From assembly GCF_000372725.1 (NCBI RefSeq), contig NW_005201202.1:281091-345090 (forward strand): DNA of 64,000 nucleotides. The letters are read 5' to 3'. Both the position numbers and the translations under genes were made by a program. Source of the stretch: Emiliania huxleyi CCMP1516 (taxonomy: Eukaryota; Haptophyta; Isochrysidales; Noelaerhabdaceae). Shown in pieces: positions 41,209-51,400 of the stretch; positions within the stretch are counted from its first letter, which is position 1, and each line of letters starts with the position of its first letter. The notes under the pieces were generated by a model, which saw nothing but the letters and a program-made list of their open reading frames with translations, was not told the DNA's origin and did no database searches.

Positions 41209-44200
41209 TCAGGAGAGCAGGTCGCCGAACGGGTCAGCCGCCGCGGGCGCCGCGCTGCCCGGGCCTGGCGCCGTGGCGGGACTCGGCGCATCCGAGAACG
41301 TCGCCCACTGCATTCCACCCGGCGCTCCTCCAAGCATGCTGCCCCCGAAGCCGCCCTGCATCCCGCCCTGCATCCCGCCCTGCATTCCGCCCTCGAAACC
41401 GCCGCCGCCACCGAAAGCGACCGGAAAGGCCGGCGCGGTGCTGCTGGCAAACGGGTCAAACGCGGTCGATTGCGCGGGCTGCGCGGGCTGCATCGGCGCC
41501 CCCATGCCCGCGGCGGGGAACTGCGCCGGCGGCATCGCCGCCCCCATACCCCCGGCGGAGAACGCCGGCGCGTCAAACGCGGCGCCTGCCGCCGGAGCGC
41601 CGCCCGCAGCAAACGCGGGCGGGTCAAACGCCGCCGGAGCGCTACCGGCGGCGAACGCGGGCGGGTCAAAGGCGGCCGGCTGCGAGGGGGGCGTCGCGGA
41701 CGCCGCCGCCCCCTCGGCGGCGGCAGAGAAGCCGAACAGCTCCGAGAGGTCAAACTCGTCGGCAAAGGCGGACTCTGCCGACGGCAGCGGCGGCGGAGCG
41801 CTCGCGTCGCCGTCGAGGTCGATGGCGTCGAAGTCGATGAGAGACGCCTCCGCCGCCTGCTGCGCCGGCGAGGCCGCGCTCTCGGCCGACGTCCGCTGCG
41901 AGCTCCCCGCGCTCCAGTCGAGCAGCGCCGTCACCGGCTTGTGGTCCGAGACGAGCACTCCTGCACGGAAGGTCCGGGGGAGGTTCGGCGAAGGGCGAGG
42001 GACGGCCGTGCAATCGGAGGCGCGCGCGCGCCCTGGCATGCGACGTACGCGACCGGCTTGCACGCGGCGCCTTGCGGCTCGAGCCAGAGCACGCGGTCGC
42101 AGTACGACGGGACGCGTTGTTTTTCAGACGAGTCGTACCTGAGAGCGGAGGGAGGGAGGGGGGGCTGGGGAGGGGAGCTGGAGGGGAGAGGGTTGGCGCG
42201 AGGGGCAGGCGAGGGAGAGGGGAGGGGGGGGAGGGGGGGGGAGGGGGGGAGGGGGTAGGAGAGGGAGGGGAGCTGGGGGTGGAGGGAAGGGAGATGCTTA
42301 CCGGCTGGTGCCAGCGTCGTACTTGTACGTCGGCTGGAAGTCGATGCTCGCCTAGTCTCAGGTACTCTCGGGTACTCTCGGGTACTCTCGGGTACTCTCG
42401 GGTACTCTCGGGGCGCTCTCGGGTGCTCTCGGCTGGAAATCGATGCTCGCCTCGGCAAAGCCCTGGAACGCGAGGCCCGCCCGCTGCTGCGCGCGCAGCT
42501 GGTCAATCTGCAGCAGCTTCCCCCACTTGCCCTGCGCGACGGCGTCGCGCACGACCTGGTTCTGCTCCTCCTTTGCGCCGCCCGGCTCGAGCCGGTAGTT
42601 GAGGTCGCCGGCGAAGACGCACAGGTCGTGCTCGAGAGGCGACGGGAAGGGGCCGCCGCGCAGCCGCTCTCCGTACGCCTTTTGCAGGCCGGCCACGATC
42701 TCGTCAAACGTGTCGTTGCGCTCGTCCGCGTGCGAGGCTCCCGCGGGGAGGTGGGCGTTGATCAGGCAGAGCTGCGAGCCGTGGACAGCCATCCGGACGG
42801 CGGTGCCGCCCTTGTTGCCCGCGCGCGCGTCGCCGACGCCGAAGCCGCACTTGATGACGTCGGCACGGACGTGCGTCACCGCGCTCACCAGCCGCGGGTG
42901 GACGTACACCATCAGCAGCACACCGACGCACTGCTCCATGCCGACGGCGACGTACCGCTCGCCGTGCAGCGACGTGAGCACAGCCTCGACCCGCGCGGCG
43001 CACTCCTTGCGCCGGCTCACGTCATCGCTCAGCACGTTCCGCGCGGTGAGGTCGACAAACTCCTGGAAGCCGATCGAGTAGATGTCCGGCACCGCCGGCT
43101 CGTGCTGCGCGCCGTTGCGGAACCACTCGCTCAGCAGCGCCTCAGAGCAAACCTTGCCGTTGACGTTCCAGGTGCCGACCCAGAGCCGCACCCGCGCGCC
43201 GCCGCCGCCGCTGCTGCCGAGGGTGCTCGAGCGGCGGAGCGCCGCGGGCGCGACAGCGCCGCCGAGCAACGACTCGATCGCCGCCTGACGCCCGTCCTCG
43301 AGGAACGTCTCGTGCACGTACCGGTTGACGGCGATGCGGCCCTGCTGCACGGTGCCCTTAGCGCGCTCGATGAGCGACCGCTTGCCCGAAGCCTCGGGCT
43401 GCAAGCTCGACGCGCTGCCCTTGCCGATGTTTGCGGTGCCCGCGTACTGCATCGACACGGCGTCGCCCGTCGTGGACCACATCTGCTGCAGCGAGGCGAG
43501 GAGCGCCGGCTCGCACGCGCGCGCCACCTGCTCCGCTGTCGAGCTCAGCGCGAGGGCGGAGGCGAGCTCGCGCAGCTGCGCCGACGCGGCGTGCAATCCG
43601 AGGGCGGCGAGCATCAAGTTGGTGCGGTTGAGGCAATCGAGGCAGTTGACGCGCACCAGGCCCTGAGTCCACAACAACAAGACCATCCTGATCGGGGATC
43701 ACGACTACGACCACTCAACTAGTACCACCCGACCTGCTGCGTCCGCCGCACCACCGCCGCCGCCGCCGCCGCGCCGCCGCGCCGCCCGCCCGACGCCAGC
43801 CGCGGCCCCTGCGCGACCAAGTGGCCGATGGAGCGCACCTAAAAGACGACACGCGCGATCGAAAGAGTGTGTCAAGAAGAGCGTCGCCCTGGTGGCCGAG
43901 GGGGCGCACGTCGGCGGCGAGGTGCGCGACGCCCGCCTTGAGCCCGTCGGCGCGGCTCGACCTTGACGCCTGGCGAGATGCAGCCAAGATGCGGCCGAGA
44001 TGCGGCCGAGATGCATCCGAGATGCATCTTTGACGCCTGGCGCAAATCGAAGGGGACGTACTTGATCCGCTGCCCCGTCGGCACGCTCACGCGGGCAGCG
44101 CACTCGGCGAGCGCAGCGGCAAGGGCCGCCTCCTCGCCCTAGGCAAGGTGGGGGCAGGGCAGGTAAACTTCTCCACACACACAGGGGCGGTGGGGCAAGG

Positions 44201-45347
44201 GCCGGGCAGCCCTCGCGACTCCACGTCTACAGACAGGAGCCCCGTGGCATGCAGGTATGGTGAGATCTGGGGAGATCTGAGGAGATCTGGGGAGATCTGG
44301 GGAGATCTGGGGAGATCTTCCGCATCTAGCAGCCAGCGCCTTGGCGTCGAGGAGCGAGACGAGGAGGGCGGGAGAGCCGTAGGCGGCCAGCTGCTGTGCG
44401 ACGTGCCGCTGCAGCGCTGGCAGGCAGAGCGCGGCGTTCCGCGTCAGCTTCGGCTTGGTGTTTACCTTGATCGTCGACGTGCGCTGCTCCCAAAACAGCG
44501 GTGCCGAGCCGCGCACCTGGACGAGCGACGCCATCGCCCCCTCCGCGCCGCCTCGCAGCTCGAAGCGGAGGGACTGCTCCGTCTCGACGTAGTTTGCGGT
44601 GTGGCCGTCGTCGTTGATCCCGCGCGCCTTGAAGCGCGTGCCCGCGTGCTCGCACGACCGGCGTGAGACGAGGCACGCCGTCATCGAGACGCCCGAAAGA
44701 GGCTCGAGCGGCTCGCAGAGGAGCGCGCCGTGGACGATCGGGCTGAGCCACGGCCCGATGCCCGCCTCGACGAGCGGCTGCAGCGCCGCGCCGTTCCACA
44801 CGAACCGCCCCTCCACGTGCTCCCACGCCAGGGCCTCCTTCCCCGCCGCCGCGAGCGCAAACTGCCGCTGCAGCGTCAGCGTCAGCGGCGCCTGGTGCGA
44901 GAAGAAGAAGTCGCCGGCCTCGAGGAGCTCCTTGAGCTGCAGCCGCTGCTTGGTGCCGTCGGCCGGCCCCGCCGCGTCGGCGACCGCGCCCGCCGCGCCC
45001 GCTGCAGGCCTCGCGTCGCTCGCGCCGAGCGACAGAAAGCCGACCTTGGTCACCGCCGCGGCGCGCACCACGCCGTCCGCCGAGAGCACCCCGCGCTCGG
45101 CGGAATCGGTCACGATGACCAGCGTCCGCTCGTCCGGAAATGAGAGCACGCCCACCAAGGCGTGGACGACGCAGGAGCGCGCCCGTGCCTGAGCGGGGCC
45201 GATCAGCCTTTCCAGGTCCGAGGGCGACACGACGCGGATCTCGCGGCTCCGACGGCTGACAAGAAGGGCGGCGCCGTGCGAGCCGGTGAAGACGTAGCAC
45301 GAGTCGTCGGGTGAGGCGTAGAGGCGGCCGAAAGCCGAGTCAAGCAT
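41209..45347 (-). CDS. Synaptojanin-like phosphoinositide phosphatase (SAC + inositol 5-phosphatase)
   Basis: Eight exons (45347-44340, 44138-44037, 43969-43910, 43838-43734, 43662-42451, 42351-42302, 42138-42032, 41960-41209) total 3396 nt, 1131 aa. SAC domain: CEHAGTRFKARGINDDGHTA, ANYVETEQ and catalytic VRVNCLDCLNRTN (CX5R). 5-phosphatase: VGTWNVNGK, PDIYSIGFQE, RAGNKGGTAVRM, FAGDLNYRLE, PTYKYDAGTSRYDSSEKQRV, PSYCDRVLW, SDHKPV. The C-terminal 230 residues are Gly/Ala/Pro-rich with repeated FDPPAF / FDAPAF, FDPFA and terminal DPFGDLLS, like adaptor- and clathrin-binding motifs. The enzyme removes 4- and 5-phosphates from PI(4,5)P2, probably in endocytic uncoating. Introns of 67-201 bp lie in direct repeats; donors are GC (4) and GT (3). 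Confidence 0.93.
42352..42450 (-). mobile_element. Introner-like intron with GGTACTCTC minisatellite
   Basis: AGGCGAGCATCGA plus YTTCCAGCC occurs at both ends; splicing GAG|GC...CTAG|GC keeps ASIDFQPTYKYDAG. The interior is a 10-bp array, GGTACTCTCG on the plus strand. Confidence 0.9.
43970..44036 (-). mobile_element. Introner-like 67-bp intron with GATGCATCTCGG units
   Basis: Flanked by CGCCAGGCGTCAA at both ends. GC donor, AG acceptor. The interior is about five GCATCTCGGCC / GCATCTTGGCT units. Confidence 0.9.
44139..44339 (-). mobile_element. Introner-like intron, family A 5' end
   Basis: After the GC donor repeat the intron continues CTAGATGCGGAAG, then a GGAGATCTGG array (plus strand 44261-44319). 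Confidence 0.75.
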
Positions 45348-45788
45348 ATCCGTGTTTATCGCAGGCAACCGGGAAGAAACCAGTGCTCTTGGAAATGGGG
45401 AGGCGGTAATAGCTGTGTGGTGGCGGCGTGCCGTCCTCCCATCCCTCCCTTGGGTTGCCCGTTTTCTTTCTTTCTTTAGGCGGTAATAGGAAGGTATCAG
45501 GGCGTATGGGGTCAGTCGTTCACCTTGTCCTGCCTGCAGCCTCGAAAGGGCGGGGCTGTCCCGGCACCCGGGAAGCCGGGCAGCGTGACGCCGCCACCTT
45601 AACCTCCCATACGTGATTGAGGCTTCTTCCTCGGGCTGTTCCATCTCCTCGTCTCTTTCCCACCTAGGCGGGGCGGTGGGGGCGGCGGGCGCGGGGTGCG
45701 GGGTGCGGTGCGGTGCGAGATTGTGTGTTAGTGAGTGTGTGTGCAGCGTCATGTGTCCTGAGGGAGGGTGTAGAGGATGTAGAGTGTA

Positions 45789-45912
45789 GAGCGCTGTAGA
45801 GCTGTAGAGATGTAGAGCGCTGTAGAGCTGTAGAGCTCTACATCCGCCGCGTGACGATGCGCCTCCGTTGTAGAGCGATGTAGAGCGCGATTTTGCTGTA
45901 GAGTTTGTTGTA
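45789..45912 (+). repeat. Left arm of a large inverted repeat
   Basis: Built of GCTGTAGAGCTGTAGAG units around a unique core (CGTGACGATGCGCCTCCG, 45850-45867). The reverse complement occurs at 46452-46594. Confidence 0.85.
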
Positions 45913-46451
45913 GAGGCTCTACAGCAAAACCGCCGGGAAGGCAGTGACTCAAAAAGGTCGAGCCGCGCTAATGGGGTGTCTCCGAGCTTACTGGAGCTCT
46001 GATGGACAGCCCTGACTATCCCTGACACACAGAGAGTCACTCCGACGACACACAACACCCTATAACTGCGTCATGACCAGCCTGCCATGTGTCGCCGGTG
46101 CCGCATTCGTCGCTGTGCTTCTTTAGCAGGCGGTGGACTGTCGGCTGCGAGGACGGTCGCATTTGCGCGAGGCGAGGCGATCATTGTTGAGCGTTGCATG
46201 AGCCATGACTCGCGCCAGCGCGTGCGGGAGCTCCTGGCTGAGCGTTGAGTCCAAGCGAGTTGCGCTGGCCACGATCGCTACGCCGAGCCGAGCTGACGCG
46301 CCGAGGCGCTGGCCAGTCGCAGCCGTGAGGCATGCCACAGCAGCAGAGGCACCTGCCACCCATTGGGCGGGCAGACAGAAGGCCAGGGCAGCACTGGCAA
46401 GTGCAACGCGCCTCATGTCGGAGAGCGACCGTGCCTCGTTCGCCGCTTATG

Positions 46452-46594
46452 ATGTAGAGTTTGTTGTAGATATTTCACGTTGTAGAGCGCCTCTACATCG
46501 CTCTACAACGGAGGCGCATCGTCACGCGCCGGATGTAGAGCTCTACAGCTCTACAGCGCTCCAGAGCGCTCTACATCTCTACAGCTCTACAGCG
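46452..46594 (-). repeat. Right arm of a large inverted repeat
   Basis: Complement of 45789-45912 with about 90% match by eye, including CGGAGGCGCATCGTCACG (46510-46527). The 540 bp between the arms have no transposase-like frame. Confidence 0.85.
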
Positions 46595-46609
46595 GAGCGC
46601 GCTACTTTC

Positions 46610-47035
46610 TCCCCTTGCCGCCTCCTCCCTCGCCGCCTCATCCTTCGCCGCCTCATCCCTTGCCGTCCTCGCCGCCCCCTCCCTCGCCATCTCCTCCCTC
46701 GCCGCTTCCTCCCTTGCCGCCTCATCCCTTGCCGCCTCCTCCCTCACCGCCTCCCCTCTCGCCTCCTTCCCCGCCGCCTCCTCCCTCGCTTCCTCCTCTC
46801 TCGTCTCCTCCCCCCTCGCCGCCTCCTCTACCTCCTCCTCCCTCGCCGCCTCCTCCCTCGCCGCCGCCTCCCTCGCCGCCTTTCCCCTGGCCGCCTCCTC
46901 CCTTGCCATCTCCTCCCTCGCCGCCCCCCCCCCTCGCCGCCTCCTCCCTCGCTTCCTCCTCGCTCGCCGCCTCCTCCCTTGCCGTCTCCTCCCTCGCCGC
47001 CTCCTCCCTCGCCTTCGCCTCCACCCTCGCCGCCT
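46610..47035. repeat. CGCCGCCTCCTCCCT pyrimidine-rich array
   Basis: About 28 imperfect 15-bp units, C/T-rich on the plus strand. It is open in all plus frames (Pro/Ser-rich) and on the minus strand (Glu/Ala-rich), so the ORFs here are not evidence of a gene. Confidence 0.85.
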
Positions 47036-47204
47036 CAAGTAAGCTGCTCGCCGCGGAAGCTGCTCGACAGGTGCCTCGCAGCTGCGTATTCTCGTATTAT
47101 CTTCGAGTAAGGCGTCTCGCAGCTGCGTATTCTTGTATTCTCGTCGATTAGTGTAGGTACTGCGTGGGGGCGGTACGTATTCCCGTATCACGTATCACTA
47201 GCTC

Positions 47205-47515
47205 CGAGTAGAGGGGGCGTCCTTGCAGTTAAGGGGAAACCTGGTACGCGGGGCTAACCCTCGGAGAGTATTCTTTAGCTCCGAGTAGAGGGGGCGTTCC
47301 GCAGCTAGGGGGACCCACAGCGCGAGGGAAAAATTCCGCCGCTGGGGGAACCCCGGAGCGCAGAACCAACCCTCGGAGACCCGTGTTATGGCCCTGCGAA
47401 CGCGCACCCCCCCCCACGGTCGAGGAAGAGGGTGCGTTCTGCAGTTAAGGGGTAACCCGGTACACGGAACTATCCCTCGGAGACGTGTTATGGCCCTGCG
47501 ACCGCGCACCCCCCC
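47205..47515. repeat. Degenerate tandem repeat
   Basis: TAGCTCCGAGTAGAGGGGGC (47209, 47278), AACCCTCGGAGA and TGTTATGGCCCTGCGA (47386, 47487) recur with a period of about 70-100 bp. Confidence 0.7.
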
Positions 47516-48057
47516 CTTACTTAGCTCTTAGGGGTCAGGGCTCTCTAGCCCGTAGCCCGATCCCGATCATCCGGCCAACTGGGTGCGCTTCTGAGCTCCC
47601 CGGTCCTGGATGTGAGGCTACTAACCGCACTCCAAGTGCTCCAAGTGCTCTACTCTCTACATCCTCTACACCCTCCCTCAGCATGTGTCATGTGTGTCCC
47701 ACTTCTTGTTTCCTTAACAACGAAGGCTAGCTCAGAAAGAATTTTACAACACGAGAAAGAAAGAAAAAGCAATGCGGAGAAGAAAGACATTGTTTGGATT
47801 GCAATCTCACCCCCGATGGGCATATACCCACGATATATATACGAATACGTACAGGCTCACCACCCATCTCCGACGCGCAATGAGCCATGACGGTCAGGTC
47901 ATGCCATGAGGATGAGCTGACCCTCTGCGCTCTGAAACCGTGCTCTGTGGCGTTCCGTGCTTTTTGGCACTGTTTCTGATGAGCTCGACGCGTTTTGCGC
48001 ACGCCTGCCACGCGGGTTTTTGTATACACGCATGAGGCAAATAGAGCTCGTGCGACG

Positions 48058-48393
48058 TCAGCTACGTACACCCACCTCGTAACTACATTCGCACCTCGGT
48101 ACATGCCGGTTGGTCAGCCCAAGCACGCCGTCGGCAAAGCTCACCGGGCCCCACGCGGTGGGTTGAGCTCCTTTCGGGTAGAACCACGCGCGATGCCAGT
48201 CGTCGTCGCTGAACTGGGCGAGGAGCGGCGCGTTGCTCGACGGGCGCCAGTCGTGCACGCCAACGTGCACGCGCAGGACGCGCGCGCGCAGCAGCTTCAT
48301 CGTGGCGTTGTCGTCGAAGAGCTGGTACTCGCCTCCTTGGATGTCGACATCCAGCATGTCCAAAAAACGCGTGTTCACGACACACGACGACAC
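48058..48393 (-). CDS. FkbM-type methyltransferase fragment
   Basis: The leftward frame encodes LDMLDVDIQGGEYQLFDDNA, then RVLRVHVGVHDWRPSS and an unassigned tail. DVDIQGGEYxLF followed by a strand ending in H is the mid-domain core of FkbM-like class I SAM-dependent methyltransferases. The SAM-binding GxGxG part should lie upstream but that DNA is occupied by the end of the TIP-like gene (stop at 48425), so only the C-terminal half is present. It is probably a relic or a 3' exon of a rearranged gene. Confidence 0.5.
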   Translation of the reverse strand: MSSCVVNTRFLDMLDVDIQGGEYQLFDDNATMKLLRARVLRVHVGVHDWRPSSNAPLLAQFSDDDWHRAWFYPKGAQPTAWGPVSFADGVLGLTNRHVPRCECSYEVGVRS

Positions 48394-48424
48394 ACACGCG
48401 TGCTCCGGCCTCCGCGCTACGGCT

Positions 48425-51400
48425 CTAGAGAGGGAGCGCCGGCCTCAGCGCCTTGTTCTCACGAAAATCGTGCACCCGCTCGACCACCTCGAGCACCGCG
48501 ATGACGGCGCCGAGCAGCAGGAGCAGCGCGCTGCACACGAGCGCCACCGCCAGCTGCTGGCGCGGCTCGAGGTACAGCTGCATCTCCCACCCGTGCGGCG
48601 CGTCGAGCGGGTGGGGAATGACGGTCAGCTGCGAGTTTGGCAGCACCGCCTGCTCGAACCGCCGCAGCCGACCCGCCGGCATCCCGACCATTAGCTGCTC
48701 GACGTAGTCGTTTGTGAGGCCGAGGCCGACGAGCAGAAAGGGCGAGGCCAGCGGCGAGTACCCGCCCTGCGGCAGCTGCACCCCCACCCGCGACTGCTTC
48801 TGGCGGTTCCACGACCAGATCGACGACACGCTCACGCGCGACCAGCGGGTCGGCAGCGACGTCGCAAACTGGTACGTCACCGCCGGCTGGTGCAAGCTCG
48901 GCTGGCGCAGCCAGGCGCCAAACGGCCGGTCGACCACCTGCGCGGCGCACCGCCCTGCGGCGCCGACGCCGCCGCTCGCCTCCACGGCCGACGCCTCCAC
49001 CGCGGCGAGCGCGCTCGAGTTGAGGCCGCTGCCGCCGCCCCAGCCGCCGCCGCCCCAGCCGGCCCGGGCGTTCTCTCCGGCGGCGGGAAGCGTGACTGTC
49101 CCCTCCTCGCCGGGGACGACGGCGAAGGCGTCGGAGGCGCACGCGCCGTCCGTCGTCGTGGCCTTCAGAAAGTACTGCCCGCTCACGCCGGAGTTGCGCC
49201 ACGCGCGCAGCCGGCCTAGTCCCATACCTCCAGAGTCTCGAATCCAGTGTGGGTTCAGTCCCGTGGGTGGTGCGGTAGCCCGCCGTCGGCTTGCAGCGCG
49301 AGAACGTCCCACGTGCCGTCCTCGTACAAGTCGTAGAAGGCGCCCGCGCTCGCGCCGCCGAGCATCTGGAGCGAGGCTTTGGTTCAGTGCTCCCTTCCAG
49401 GAGTGCTCGGTGGTGTCTCTCGCGGCCGCGTGGAGTGCGTGGACATCGGCGAATCTCGGCGAATCTCGGCAAATCTCAGGTGTGTGGTGTGCGTGGGCCT
49501 CGCCTAATCTCGGCAAATCTCGCCTGATATCGCCCAACCTCTGCGAACCTCGGCTAGTCTCGGCGAATCTCGGCCGTGAGGTCTGCGCGGCCCCGAAGGC
49601 CGCGCCTCGGCCGCCTCGGCCCGTGTCTCGGAAGTGGCCCGGCCCGGCTGCGTCCCGGACGTGTCTCTGAAGAGTCTCGGACAGTGTCGCGGCACCGGGT
49701 AGAGGCGCAGCTCGGACGGCGGCGGGTAGACGGCCGTCTCCGCCTCGTACAGCCGCAGCGCGCCCTCGTCGCCTCCGCCGGCCTCGAGGCAGCGCAGCCT
49801 GCAGCACGGTGCGTGGACGCGCCGTCGACGTGTCTCGGGCGGGGGGGCGGTGGAGGTGCAGCGCGCGGGCGGTGGGGCATGGATGTGGAGTCTGCGCTCG
49901 CGGCGGGTGGGGGCAGGAGAGGGGTGTGGGTGGGGGCAGGAGAGGGGTGTCGGAAGCCGAGGGGGGGGGGGGGGGGAAGGGGAAGGGTCCAAAAGGGGTG
50001 TCCAGGGGGGAAGCAGCGTCGAAGGGTCTCGGAAGGGTCTCGGAAGGTCTGAGAAGGGTCTCGGAAGGGTCTCGGTAGCTTCGAGGGGGGGTGTCGGAGG
50101 GGGGAGTGTTGGAGGGGGAAGGGTCTCGGAAGGCGTCGCCTCTCGTCGTTGAAGAGGAGCAGCACGCACGGCTCTCCCGCAGAGCAGGGCGAGAGGTCCG
50201 ACGCGCTCGCGTCGGCGGGCGCGACTAGCGGCAGCAGCGCGTCGGGGAAACCGTTGAGGTCGAAATCGGCCACCGACAGCGTCGGCGGCCTCGCGCCGAG
50301 CGGATTCGCCAGAGCCCACCCGCCTGGGAGCGCCCACGCCTGCTTGAAGAACGCGAGCGCGCGCGGCTGGCAGAGCGACTTTGGCTGCGGCGGGCGCGTC
50401 GCGCAGTCTGCCTCTGCGTCGAACTGCTGACCGACGGCCGGGCGGCTGCTCGTGAGGGCCGGGGGGTCCGGCTTCGGCTCGCCGAGGACGGCATACCACG
50501 CGTGGAGCTCCAGCTGAGAGGAGGAGGAGGAGGAGGAGGAGGAGGGAGGAGGAGGAGGAGGAGGGAGGGGGGGAGGACTTGTTTGCCAGGAAGAGAAGGT
50601 CGACCGCGCCGTCAGAGTCGAGGTCGGCAAACGCGAGTTGCCCCGCGCCCTCGGGGAGAGAGAAATTGTAGTCGGGCGCCGCGGCCCAGCGCGGCGCCCC
50701 CACCTTTGCCGCGTTCTGCACCCAGACCAGCAACCGGCACGCCACGGTCTCACAGCCGCGCGGCGCGCTGCTGTCCAAACCGACCCTGCTCGCCGCGCCG
50801 TCGGGCAAGGCGACGACGACTAAGTCGGCGATGCAGTCGCCGTCGAGGTCGACCTAATCACAGGCGGCGAGCCGTGAGTAAGACGCCGTTCACAGCAAGC
50901 TGCGCCGCCGTGAAGGCCGCGACTTGCGCGTTCGAGTTTGGCGCCGCGGGCATGATCAGCGGGCCCGGCTCCTGCGTCATCGCACGCGCCAAATGTGAGG
51001 GGGCGGGACTACGGTCCCGTGCCGTGCCTGCGGAGCATCGCGTGAGCAGACAGGCGGCGCGTGCAGCGGACACGGCTGAGTACAGCCGAATACCTCTGCC
51101 CTCTAGCAACCTCTCGGCAACCTCTCGGCCATCTCGCGGCTATCTCCGGGCTATCTCCGGCTATCATCTAGGGGCGAGGCTACCCCCTTCTCGCCAGAGC
51201 TGCTCGCGTCGGCACCGTCCGCCGCGTGGCCAGCCGCGTCGCCTATGAGGAAAAAAGAAATGCGGGACCCGAAATGCCGGCACACGGGCCAGCCGTGCCT
51301 GCGCCGTTCCGCGCCGCGGCAGCGTCCAGCCGCCGCGACGCCCCCACCGCCCCGGCCCGCGTGTCGGCACGCCCGCCGCCCGCCCGCCCGCCGCCCGCCG

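Larger units (their letters stand above)
45348..48057. other. Repeat-rich intergenic region
   Basis: Holds the CCCTCCCTTGGGTTGCCCG + CTTT box (45440-45477), a large inverted repeat (arms near 45789-45912 and 46452-46594), a pyrimidine-rich array (46610-47035) and a tandem degenerate repeat (47205-47515). A leftward 97-codon frame (46416-46123) between the arms begins with a hydrophobic, signal-like MRRVALASAALAFCLPAQWV but is not supported otherwise. AGAAAGAATTTTAC lies at 47734-47747. Confidence 0.5.

Noticed and set aside
46205-47191. Pro/Ser-rich plus-strand and Glu/Ala-rich minus-strand ORFs resembling a pherophorin or acidic protein
   Set aside because: The C/T-rich array is open in all plus frames; composition follows the repeat rather than a protein.
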